Below, piece by piece: positions 26,238 through 34,089 of a stretch of 38,692 nt of DNA. A program made the translations under genes and the position numbers. Source of the DNA: Pedosphaera sp. (GTDB lineage Bacteria > Verrucomicrobiota > Verrucomicrobiia > Limisphaerales > UBA1096). The stretch's first letter is position 1. Each line of letters begins with the position of its first letter. The stretch is taken from the NCBI GenBank assembly GCA_022451065.1, contig JAKUOU010000028.1:9444-48135 (forward strand), read 5' to 3'. A model generated the notes under the pieces. It did not search any database. It was not told where the DNA came from and was given only the letters and a program-made list of their open reading frames with translations.

Positions 26238-27941
26238 TTAGTCCACTTTCCAAGGCCACGGCTTCACGCGAGCCCTTACAGCCCATTTCTCCCATTTCTC
26301 GGCAAGCAACTTTACCTTGTCCGGATTAGTCTTCGCCAAATCATTTTGTTCAGACCGATCGTTGTTCATGTTGTAAAGCTGCCACTGATGCAGTTTGGCA
26401 TCACCACCTGAATCACCGTATCGTACAAGCTTCCATTTGCCGTCACGAATAGCGCCGTTGAGGTGATGATCAAAATAGAGTGCGTCCTTCCTGTTCAATT
26501 CGTTGCCACTGAACGTTGGCTTCAGACTCACGCCTTCAAGCGGCTGGATTTTATGCCCTCTAAATTCACTCGGATGCGCAACACCGGCCACGTCAACACA
26601 GGTCGCCATAAGGTCAATGATATGCCCTGGATGGCGTTCTAGTTTGCCGTTGACCTTCGGGTCAATTCCCTTGGGCCAGTATGCGATCAACGGTGTGGAG
26701 ATACCACCTTCATGTGCGAAGTGTTTGTACTCTCTGAACGGTGTGTTAGATACATTTGCCCACCCACGGCCCACCCCGGTAAAGGTATCCTCCGGCCCGG
26801 CCATCGCATCGGGGCCATTCTTCACCGGAAGACCATCACGCGTCTGCATCGGCGGCCAGATCTTAGTCTGAAAACCATCTCTACCCAGCGGCCTGTAATC
26901 CGTGCGGTAGGGACGATTCGGCTTGTAGCGGCCAAAACCCTCCGCACAGGCGCCGTTGTCCTGTAGATAAAAAATTAGCGTGTTATCCAGCGTGCCCTGC
27001 CGTCTGAACTCCGTCACGATACGCCCAATGCCGCGATCCATGTTGTCGATCATCGCCGCGTACACCTCCATGTTACGAATGTCCCACTCCTTGTTAGACG
27101 CCTTTTCCCAGTCATCCGACTGCTTCGACAAATTTAAGTCCTTGCGGATCAATCCCAATTTCTTCAGCCGCTCAAATCGCGCCGCACGAATTTCCGAGAA
27201 ACCACCGTCGTAAACACCCTTGTATTTTGCGATGTCTTCAGGCAAGGCGTGCATCGGCCAGTGCGCCGTGGTGTAGGCCACATAAAGAAACACTGGCTTA
27301 TTCGGCGACTCTTTCGCGTGTTCCTGTAGAAACATCACCGCGTTGTCACTGATGGCGTCGGTGTAATAGTAGGTCTTGGGCTGATATTTCTCGTCATTCG
27401 CCGGCGTGATAAAACTGTTTGCGCGACATAAGGTGGCCGGATCATAGAAACTGCCCGCACCAATAATGGTACCGTAAAATTTTTCAAAGCCGCGTTGCAA
27501 CGGCCAATTATCCTTGGGCCCTTTTGGCCGCGTGTGCTTGGTCACGTGCCATTTGCCGCTCATGTAGCGCCGGTATCCGCCCGTGCTCAATGCCTCGGCA
27601 ATTGTCACCACATCACGACCCAGTTCACCACGGTAACCAGGAAGCTTGTTGTCCCCCGTCATTAACCCGATCCCGGCCTGATGCGGATACAGACCTGAGA
27701 GCAAGGAGGCCCGCGTTGGGCAACAGCGTGAGGTGTTGTAAAACTGCGTAAACCGAATCCCGTTTGCTGCCAACTGATCAAGCGTCGGTGTTTTGATTTC
27801 GCTCCCGTAACAACCGATATCCGAAAAACCCATGTCATCAGCCATGATCAGAACAATGTTGGGCTGCTTAGAAGCGGCATGCAGTCGGGTACCGAGCGCA
27901 AGCGACACCAAGACGAAAAGAACAAGGATGTTTTTCTTCAT
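26238..27941 (-). CDS. Secreted arylsulfatase (CCPTR)
   Basis: The product has 567 residues, the longest sulfatase here. The signal peptide (MKKNILVLFVLVSLALGTRL) is followed by PNIVLIMADDMG. The formylglycine cysteine is C73 in CCPTR. SGKWHVT carries the lysine and histidine of the active site. LQDNGACAEGFGRYKPNRPY provides the DN pair, followed by a long insertion before NTPFREYKHFAHEGGIS. The C-terminal subdomain RDGKWKLVRYGDSGG ends RARVKPWPWKVD. It belongs to the same subfamily as the sulfatase at 21627-23183. Its ATG overlaps the upstream sulfatase stop by four bases (ATGA), and it precedes the ThuA gene by 14 bases, so all three are probably one transcript. Confidence 0.93.
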   Translation of the reverse strand: MKKNILVLFVLVSLALGTRLHAASKQPNIVLIMADDMGFSDIGCYGSEIKTPTLDQLAANGIRFTQFYNTSRCCPTRASLLSGLYPHQAGIGLMTGDNKLPGYRGELGRDVVTIAEALSTGGYRRYMSGKWHVTKHTRPKGPKDNWPLQRGFEKFYGTIIGAGSFYDPATLCRANSFITPANDEKYQPKTYYYTDAISDNAVMFLQEHAKESPNKPVFLYVAYTTAHWPMHALPEDIAKYKGVYDGGFSEIRAARFERLKKLGLIRKDLNLSKQSDDWEKASNKEWDIRNMEVYAAMIDNMDRGIGRIVTEFRRQGTLDNTLIFYLQDNGACAEGFGRYKPNRPYRTDYRPLGRDGFQTKIWPPMQTRDGLPVKNGPDAMAGPEDTFTGVGRGWANVSNTPFREYKHFAHEGGISTPLIAYWPKGIDPKVNGKLERHPGHIIDLMATCVDVAGVAHPSEFRGHKIQPLEGVSLKPTFSGNELNRKDALYFDHHLNGAIRDGKWKLVRYGDSGGDAKLHQWQLYNMNNDRSEQNDLAKTNPDKVKLLAEKWEKWAVRARVKPWPWKVD

Positions 27942-29266
27942 TTACTCTTGGAAATATTCTCCATCAACTGCCTGAGTTGGGCGACGATCTTGGGATGGTT
28001 GGCCGCAAGGTTAGTTCGTTCGCCCAAATCTGCTTCCAAATCATAAAGTTCATCGACTTTCTTGCGATCATCCTCGACCGCATATCCGTAGAAGTGCGCA
28101 TCGGGCTTAATATACTTCCACTTGCCTTTGCGCACTCCGGCTTTATCAAAATAAAAGTGCTCGCGACCCGTTTCACGTTTTCCGAGGATCAAGTCGGTTT
28201 GATTGATTCCATCAATGTACCGATCCTTGGGTACTTCGAATCCGCATAGATTTGCAAAGGTTGGCATAAAATCAATGGTGGCAAAGATCGCATCATTCAC
28301 GCGGCCCACCGGCACCTTGCCCGGCCAACGCATAATGCAAGGAAGACGATAACCGGCCTCGTAAGGCGAACCCTTGCCGTTACGCAAGGGGCCCGCTTCA
28401 CCCCAGAAGATGGAGTCTTTGGGATGGCCCTTCTTACGCTTAGTATATTTATCCTGATTCCACGGGCCGTTGTCACTGGTGTAGATCACCAGTGTGTTAT
28501 TAGACAGTTTCAATTCATCCAAAGCATCTAGCAGTCGACCAGTTTCATGATCAAATTCCTCCACCACATCGCCATACAAACCGCCTTTAGACTTGCCACG
28601 AAACTTGTTCGAGGCGTCGATGATGGTGTGCATCATCGTGTGGGCCACATAGAGGATGAAGGGCTTTTTCTTGTCGCGCTTGTTATTCAGAAAATCGATG
28701 GCTTTATCAGTGTAGAGCCGGGTGAGGCTGCCCATATCGCGGGAGTTACCCGCCCTATCGTTATTTTCGTGAAAGGCAACTCCACCTCCATCGTTGGCTC
28801 CGAGGGTGCCAAAGTAATAATCAAAACCCTGGGCATTGGGCATGCGTTCAATAATAGGTTTGCGGTTGGAGACATCCCATTTACCGATACAGGCAGTCTG
28901 ATAACCAGCTTTGCGAATCAATTCCGCCCACGTGATTTCAGAAGCCGGCATTCCCCAACCACGACTGCGGATGGGTTGACGCCCGGTGAGGAGCGCAGAA
29001 CGCGATGGACCGCAAACGGTTTGGGAGTAGAAAGAGGTAAAGCGCGTACCTTCCTTGGCCAATTGATCCAAGCGCGGCGTCCTGTTTTTCGTGTTGCCGT
29101 AACAGCCCAGATCCGCATAGCCCTGATCGTCGGTAAAAATGATGAGGATGTTTGGCCGCTGGGCATTGGCGTTGATCAGAGCACCAGAGGCGAGGAATGC
29201 AAGGACACAAAAGATGACAAGAATCCTGCATTCTTTTATCCAGATACCTTTAGAATTTGAGTTCAT
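27938..29266 (-). CDS. Secreted sulfatase with altered GKWD active-site segment
   Basis: The product has 442 residues, short for the family. It has an N-terminal leader ending near residue 36. PNILIIFTDDQG gives the metal aspartates, and C85 of CGPSR is the formylglycine site. The next conserved block reads CIGKWDVS: K129 is kept but the usual histidine is D131. YTSDNGPWNQD holds the DN pair and SPYEAGYRLPCIMRWPG the last part of the site. The histidine contacts the sulfate in characterised enzymes, so the change may alter substrate or activity. Overall sequence is otherwise intact and resembles the 3869-5326 sulfatase. It is second to last in the run of five leftward sulfatases and is translationally coupled to the next one. 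Confidence 0.9.
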   Translation of the reverse strand: MNSNSKGIWIKECRILVIFCVLAFLASGALINANAQRPNILIIFTDDQGYADLGCYGNTKNRTPRLDQLAKEGTRFTSFYSQTVCGPSRSALLTGRQPIRSRGWGMPASEITWAELIRKAGYQTACIGKWDVSNRKPIIERMPNAQGFDYYFGTLGANDGGGVAFHENNDRAGNSRDMGSLTRLYTDKAIDFLNNKRDKKKPFILYVAHTMMHTIIDASNKFRGKSKGGLYGDVVEEFDHETGRLLDALDELKLSNNTLVIYTSDNGPWNQDKYTKRKKGHPKDSIFWGEAGPLRNGKGSPYEAGYRLPCIMRWPGKVPVGRVNDAIFATIDFMPTFANLCGFEVPKDRYIDGINQTDLILGKRETGREHFYFDKAGVRKGKWKYIKPDAHFYGYAVEDDRKKVDELYDLEADLGERTNLAANHPKIVAQLRQLMENISKSK

Positions 29267-29283
29267 GGTTTTGAAATTAAGTA

Positions 29284-30705
29284 TTAGCGACCGGGGAATT
29301 TCGGAGCTCCGCCAAGGTAGGGAAACTTGTCGAAGTCGGGTCCATTGCCAGTGACTCTAGGGTCTTTTGTTTTCCTCAGTTCAGTAAATAGATGCGCCTT
29401 TAATCTTTTCATGGTCTCAGCATAAGCAGAATCGGCAGCGATATTCACCAGTTGATCGGGATCTTTCTTTAGATCGTATAATTCAGTGGTAGGGCGTTTC
29501 CCAAACGCCAGTTCGTAGAGCCCGCGATGATGGGCATCCTTATCCCGGTTCTCAACCATGTAGGTCTTGGTCGGACCATTATCACAGTCGCTCAACCAAG
29601 CCCCTTTAAACGCCGCCTCTTGATAATTAGGAGTGCCTGCCGGCCAACGGTCAGGGAAAAAGTTGTGGAGATACAGAAAGTCGTGAGTCCGGATGGCTCG
29701 AGTTGGGTAGCCACCCATATCCCTCCCTTCCTGGCCCGGCACATGCCGTTCCTTACCATGAAGTACGTAGCCTCGGTTGATCTTGTCCTTGCCCGCAAGG
29801 AGCGACATCAGGCTCCTACCAGAAACATCAGCTGGAACATCCAAATCTACAGCTTGATAGAACGTCGGTGCCACATCGACGAGACTTACGAAATCGTTCA
29901 CCACCGTTCCGGATTTCACCTTCGAAGGCCAACGAATTGCAAGCGGCACTCGAGCTCCACTATCATAGTTATTGCTCTTGCAGCGCGGGAACGGCATGCC
30001 GTGATCGCCTGTCATGACAACGATGGTGTTGTCGAGTTCACCCCTCTCCTCAAGCGCCTTAATCGCGTCCCCAACCAAGCTATCGAAACGCTGTACTTCA
30101 AAATAATAATCCGCAACGTCGCTGCGGACTTCATTGGAATCCGGGAAATGCGCAAATAATTTAATTTTTGAAAGATCCATCCCGCTTTTCACCCCCGAAC
30201 CCTTTGCGTAGCCGCGGTGTGGATCGGAACTACCCAGCCAGTAACAGAACGGCTTGCTACTTTCCCTGCTCTTCATAAAGGCGCGGAAGTTTTTGTAACG
30301 AGGCCCCGCTAGTTGACGGCCTTTTTTTTGAGTACGACCCGGCCCCCACCCCTTACTGCTGACACCAGTCGCGTAACCGACCTTCGCCAATAGCTCAGGA
30401 TATGTGTCATACTTGTCAGGAAATACACTCCAGAGATTGCCCGCACCTTCAAGTCGCCAATGCCATTGGCCAGTTAGGATGGCACCGCGCGACGGCGTGC
30501 AGGATGGTGATGACACGTAGGCGTGATGAAACAGTGCCCCCTCCTTGGCCAAACGATCGAAGGTTGGCGTCTTGACCACCGGATCACCGTACGAACTGGC
30601 ATGTGGCCAACCCCAGTCATCAGCAATGGCAAAAAGGATATTCGGCCGTTCAGCAGCATGCAGGGAACAGGCAAACAAAAAAACCAGCTGTGGCAATAAT
30701 CTCAT
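29284..30705 (-). CDS. Secreted sulfatase of the heparan N-sulfatase-like (DHG) type
   Basis: The product has 473 residues. MRLLPQLVFLFACSLHA is the signal peptide. PNILFAIADDWGW is followed by C69 in CTPSR. In place of GKWHLG it has SKGWGPG (K118), and in place of SDNG it has MTGDHGMPFPRCK. Together with SSDPHRGY these are features I associate with the sulfamidase-like S1_8 group, which acts on N- or O-sulfated glucosamine-type sugars or similar. The late block RAIRTHDFLYLHNFFPDRWP is also typical of that group. ATG 30705 begins the leader; the longer frame starts only with TTG at 30750. It is clearly different from the other nine complete sulfatases, so the cluster is not simply a set of recent copies. 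Confidence 0.9.
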   Translation of the reverse strand: MRLLPQLVFLFACSLHAAERPNILFAIADDWGWPHASSYGDPVVKTPTFDRLAKEGALFHHAYVSSPSCTPSRGAILTGQWHWRLEGAGNLWSVFPDKYDTYPELLAKVGYATGVSSKGWGPGRTQKKGRQLAGPRYKNFRAFMKSRESSKPFCYWLGSSDPHRGYAKGSGVKSGMDLSKIKLFAHFPDSNEVRSDVADYYFEVQRFDSLVGDAIKALEERGELDNTIVVMTGDHGMPFPRCKSNNYDSGARVPLAIRWPSKVKSGTVVNDFVSLVDVAPTFYQAVDLDVPADVSGRSLMSLLAGKDKINRGYVLHGKERHVPGQEGRDMGGYPTRAIRTHDFLYLHNFFPDRWPAGTPNYQEAAFKGAWLSDCDNGPTKTYMVENRDKDAHHRGLYELAFGKRPTTELYDLKKDPDQLVNIAADSAYAETMKRLKAHLFTELRKTKDPRVTGNGPDFDKFPYLGGAPKFPGR

Positions 30706-30773
30706 GAGTGGCCGACATCTTCCCACTGTCTTTTCGTTAAACCAGCACAAAACTTGGCTTCATCGACGAATCG

Positions 30774-32174
30774 TTACCTTGGCGATACCTCGTTCACCCA
30801 GTCAGTGTGTAGTTTCCTGAGACGCCGCACGATTTCAGGTTTAACCTTGGCATAATCCCTTGCCTCAGGTTTGACATCTGCCAGGTGCCGCAGCGAAACC
30901 TTGGTATTCCCGTCCGAGCCGATCAGTTTCCAGTCACTCTCACGAACGGCCCATTTTTTACCCCAGGCAAAATGTAGAATCTTGTTTTTCGACTTTGCCT
31001 TGGCATTGCGGATCAACGGCAACACGCTGTGGCCATCGAGCTTCGGAGAGTCAGAAAGTTGCTGTACTCCACAAAGGTCGAGCACCGTGGGAAACCAGTC
31101 CATTGCCGTGATGATTTGCCCACGCACCTTCCCCTTTGGCAGCTTGGCCGGATAACTGATAATGGCCGGCACCCGCACACCACCCTCGAGAAAGCTACCT
31201 TTCTGCCCGATCCACTTGCCAGTGGAGCCGCCGCCGCTCGCGCCATAAAAATGCCCCTTGGGATAACCACTCCTGTGATTGTCCAAACGAATTCGATTGC
31301 CGGTTTCCTCCGAGTGCCCATTGTCGCTCATGAATATGATGATCGTGTTTTCGCGCAGGCCTAGTGCTTCCAATTTGTCGACAATCTGCCCGATATAGTG
31401 ATCAGTCGTGCTTACGATAGCCGCGTAGGAGCGCCGGGCCGGTTCAGCAATGTCCTTGTACACCTCCTCAAACCGCTTAAGCGCCTGCTCCGGATAATGC
31501 GGAATGTTAAACGGCACATAGAGTAAGAACGGCCGATCCTTGTTTTGCATAATGAATTTCAGTGAACGCTGCACCATCAGCTCAGGAAAATATTTACCCG
31601 GCGCCTTCACCGGCATGGTGCCCTCGTACAGGTCGTGAAAACCGTTTCCGTGTAGAAAGAAGTGGTTGTAGTTATCAATGAAGCCGTCTCGAATGCCGAA
31701 GAACTCGTCGAAGCCCTGCTTCATCGGCCCGTAATCGCGATGTGCGCCGAGGTGCCATTTTCCATAGAGCGCGGTGCGGTAACCGGCCGTTTTCAGTATC
31801 TCAGCCAGAGTTACCTCCTCCAAAGCCATATTGATACCTTTAGCAGAATTCATGTCACCTTGCGTCCAGTGCACCACGCCGCCCCGCTGCGGGTGCCGCC
31901 CGGTCAGCAATGCCGCCCGCGCCGGGCAACAAACCGTGTGCGCGTATGCCTGAGTGAACCTCACACCGGTCGCCGCCAGCTTGTCGATGTTCGGCGTGAT
32001 AAGATCATTTGAGCCGTAGCAGTTAGCGTCGATCGTGCCCTGGTCATCCGTGAACAGGATCACGACATTGGGTTTGGCCGCTTGGCCAAGCGGCACCAAG
32101 GAGAGCGCAATAAAAACCAGAAAGAAGCGTTTCACCCGGCGAGCATTCAGAAGCCGCTGGATCAGGTCAATCAT
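30774..32174 (-). CDS. Secreted arylsulfatase (CCPAR)
   Basis: The product has 466 residues. A basic n-region and hydrophobic core (VKRFFLVFIALSLVPLGQA) form the signal peptide. PNVVILFTDDQG carries the metal aspartates; C82 in CCPAR is the formylglycine site; GKWHLG gives K139 and H141; FMSDNGHSEETGNRIR gives the DN pair. GSFLEGGVRVPAIISYPA replaces the more common YEGGIRVP. The C-terminus LHFAWGKKWAVRESDWKL ends with short helices. It starts 99 bases after the previous sulfatase stop and ends 68 bases before the next start, so these genes are spaced more loosely than those further along. The signal-peptide code contains an 18-bp perfect palindrome. Confidence 0.93.
   Translation of the reverse strand: MIDLIQRLLNARRVKRFFLVFIALSLVPLGQAAKPNVVILFTDDQGTIDANCYGSNDLITPNIDKLAATGVRFTQAYAHTVCCPARAALLTGRHPQRGGVVHWTQGDMNSAKGINMALEEVTLAEILKTAGYRTALYGKWHLGAHRDYGPMKQGFDEFFGIRDGFIDNYNHFFLHGNGFHDLYEGTMPVKAPGKYFPELMVQRSLKFIMQNKDRPFLLYVPFNIPHYPEQALKRFEEVYKDIAEPARRSYAAIVSTTDHYIGQIVDKLEALGLRENTIIIFMSDNGHSEETGNRIRLDNHRSGYPKGHFYGASGGGSTGKWIGQKGSFLEGGVRVPAIISYPAKLPKGKVRGQIITAMDWFPTVLDLCGVQQLSDSPKLDGHSVLPLIRNAKAKSKNKILHFAWGKKWAVRESDWKLIGSDGNTKVSLRHLADVKPEARDYAKVKPEIVRRLRKLHTDWVNEVSPR
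32077..32094. repeat. 18-bp perfect palindrome
   Basis: GCCGCTTGGCCAAGCGGC is fully self-complementary. It lies in the signal-peptide code of the sulfatase at 30774-32174. It contains both half-sites of the over-represented octamer CGCTTGGC/GCCAAGCG. A 14-bp version occurs at 33801-33814. Confidence 0.85.
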
Positions 32175-32273
32175 AGAGCAAGATCCACTGACCAGCCTGC
32201 GAGGTTAAGGGTTAGGACAGTTGCTTGAAGACTAGAAACAAGGCGCCCAGCAATTCACCCAATCCAAGCTCGA

Positions 32274-33857
32274 TCAATCCACCGGGGCGCTGCCCCACCA
32301 ATCCTTGTTTGGCCGGTAGCCGGGGGCGAGATAGTTGGCATGACGTTTCTCGAGCGTGGCCTTGCCACGTGTCTGTATGGACTTCCATCGGGCCTGGCGC
32401 TTGGCCGCGTCGAACGCCGGATCCTTGCCCGGGAACTTCGCACCGGTGGCCTTGAGCCAAGCATCGAGAGCGGAGCGGAGAGCCTTGGCCTTTTGGGGAT
32501 GGCGTTTGACCAAGTCACGACGCTCCGCCGGATCCTCACGCAATTGGTAAAGTTCATCACGGCCGTCCTCATGGTAGTGGATCAGCTTCCAGTCATTCTG
32601 CGTGATGATAGACGACGGCTCACCGCCCTGGTTGCCGTAGTGAGGGTAATGCCAATACAACGGCCGGTCTGCGATCACCCCGCCCTTGAAAAGCGGCACG
32701 ATGCTAACGCCGTCTACATTTTGCTGTTTCGGAACAGCGACGCCAACCAGGTCAAGCAGGGTCGGGTACCAGTCGATGCCGCTGACGGGTACTGCACTGG
32801 TCGATCCGGCCTTCATCACGCCGGGAGCCTTAATGTAAAATGGCTCGCGGATGCCTCCCTCCCATTGACGCCCCTTGCCGCCGCGTAACGGCGTGTTACT
32901 CGTAGAATAGGCGTCGCCCGAAGAAACACCGCCATTGTCTGAGGTGAAGCAGATGATCGTGTTGTCTACCAGGCCAAGCTCATCAAGTTTCCGCAGCACG
33001 ATGCCAACAGCGTCGTCCATAGTTTCGACCATCCCACCATAAATCGGGCAGTCCTGTGCCTGTCGTACATTGAGACGCCGATCAAACAAAAACCGCTCCT
33101 TGGCCAAACCGGCATTCTCTGCCTTGTCACGGTATTTTTTCCATAGCTTGGGTGTAGTTTGTATCGGGCCATGCACAGTGTAAAAAGATAGATAGGCGAG
33201 GAAAGGCTTGTCCTTGTTAGCCTCAATGAATTTGGCAGTTTCGCGACCGAGGCGCAGGGTAAGCGACTCGCCTGCGGGGCCGGACTCCAGGTTAGGATTC
33301 TGCCAAGGCGAAAAAAAACCGCCTCGAGGACTGCCGACATCCCAGCCGCCTTTGTTAATATCGAATCCATGATCCGTCGGCCAAGATCCCCTGCTTCCAA
33401 GATGCCATTTACCTGCGAAGAACGTCCTGTAGCCGTTGTCACGCAGCACCTCAGCCAGGGTAATCTCCGAGGCGCGCAGATTCCGTTCGTACTCAGCGGG
33501 CAAGTGGCTGTCTTGGCGGCCTCGGCCACTCCAAGCCTTGCCCGACGCGTCCCCGATCCAGGTGGTGATTCCGTGGTTCGTTGGATATTTGCCGGTAAGT
33601 ATACTGGCTCGAGAGGGACTGCAAACCTGACAGGTGGCGTAACCGCGCGTGAACTTCATCCCCTCGTTGGCTATGCGGTCGATGTTCGGACTCTCATAAT
33701 AGGTTGAACCCTCGTTACTGAGGTCGCGCCAGCCAAGATCATCAGCCAAAATAAACAATATGTTCGGCGGCCGCTTGGTCTCGGCAGCGGCAATGGCCTC
33801 CGCTTGGCCAAGCGAAAGGCAAACGAACAGGGCGATCGATTGGATGTTGAGTTTCAT
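32274..33857 (-). CDS. Secreted sulfatase (CSPSR) with extended C-terminus
   Basis: The product has 527 residues. The signal peptide (MKLNIQSIALFVCLSLGQA) leads into PNILFILADDLGW. C79 of CSPSR is the formylglycine site, and GKWHLG gives K150 and H152. FTSDNGGVSSGDAYSTSNTP carries the DN pair, and WEGGIREPFYIKAPG follows. The C-terminal tail FPGKDPAFDAAKRQAR is similar to that of the fragment at the right edge. The frame is open to 33992, but the signal peptide places the start at 33857. It is the first gene of the leftward cluster and is divergent from the sulfatase at 34090, across a 232-base control region. The specific substrate is unknown. Confidence 0.93.
   Translation of the reverse strand: MKLNIQSIALFVCLSLGQAEAIAAAETKRPPNILFILADDLGWRDLSNEGSTYYESPNIDRIANEGMKFTRGYATCQVCSPSRASILTGKYPTNHGITTWIGDASGKAWSGRGRQDSHLPAEYERNLRASEITLAEVLRDNGYRTFFAGKWHLGSRGSWPTDHGFDINKGGWDVGSPRGGFFSPWQNPNLESGPAGESLTLRLGRETAKFIEANKDKPFLAYLSFYTVHGPIQTTPKLWKKYRDKAENAGLAKERFLFDRRLNVRQAQDCPIYGGMVETMDDAVGIVLRKLDELGLVDNTIICFTSDNGGVSSGDAYSTSNTPLRGGKGRQWEGGIREPFYIKAPGVMKAGSTSAVPVSGIDWYPTLLDLVGVAVPKQQNVDGVSIVPLFKGGVIADRPLYWHYPHYGNQGGEPSSIITQNDWKLIHYHEDGRDELYQLREDPAERRDLVKRHPQKAKALRSALDAWLKATGAKFPGKDPAFDAAKRQARWKSIQTRGKATLEKRHANYLAPGYRPNKDWWGSAPVD
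33801..33814. repeat. 14-bp perfect palindrome
   Basis: CGCTTGGCCAAGCG is self-complementary and lies in the signal-peptide code of the sulfatase at 32274-33857, again over LGQA codons. It shares its core with the palindrome at 32077-32094. Confidence 0.8.
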
Positions 33858-34089
33858 CACAATTTTCTGAGTGCAAAAAGCCAAGTTAAAGAGGATGCCG
33901 CGGGAATTCAACTCGACATCGGTAAATTTTACGACCTGAAAACTCATCTCGGGGACGAGTTTTTCCGTTGGGCGCAATATTGAAAAAAACATTTTTTTAT
34001 GCCAAGTTTTCCTCCCTGTCTTTCATGTTAATTTTTTGTCGGATGCATCTACCGAAAAGCCCAACGTTATTCATAACAAATACAAACAA
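33858..34089. promoter_or_regulatory. Divergent intergenic control region between sulfatase clusters
   Basis: This 232-base, A/T-run-rich region separates the leftward five-sulfatase run from the rightward three-sulfatase run. It must contain promoters for both, but no clear -35/-10 pair stands out. It includes a hairpin at 33939-33963. The small inverted repeat GTTAT-TC-ATAAC at 34066-34077 lies 12 bases before ATG 34090. No gene is visible. Confidence 0.5.
33939..33963. terminator. Bidirectional terminator-like or attenuator hairpin
   Basis: AAAACTC and GAGTTTT form a 7-bp stem. After one mismatch, a few further pairs surround a small loop. An A-run on one side and a T-run on the other make it terminator-like in both directions. 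Read leftward it falls in the leader of the sulfatase at 33857, so it could attenuate that transcript. Only the inverted repeat is directly seen. Confidence 0.35.

Noticed and set aside
28547-29260. A 237-codon plus-strand open frame antisense to the 27938-29266 sulfatase
   Set aside because: It has no recognisable domain or ribosome-binding site and lies fully inside a sulfatase whose motifs are all present.
29527-30159. A 210-codon plus-strand open frame antisense to the 29284-30705 sulfatase
   Set aside because: Same reasoning: full overlap with a recognised enzyme, no signal peptide and no domain.
32175-32273. A short hydrophobic open stretch (ending LFLVFKQLS) between two sulfatase genes
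   Set aside because: It is only about 20 codons beyond the upstream gene's stop, in a shifted frame, with no start or motif. Chance is the simpler explanation.
33858-33992. N-terminal extension of the 32274-33857 sulfatase
   Set aside because: The extension is not hydrophobic and would put the clear signal peptide 45 residues inside the protein.
33966-34066. Inverted repeat CGTTGGGC / GCCCAACG about 85 bases apart
   Set aside because: An 8-bp match in 232 bases with no extension is too weak to call an operator.
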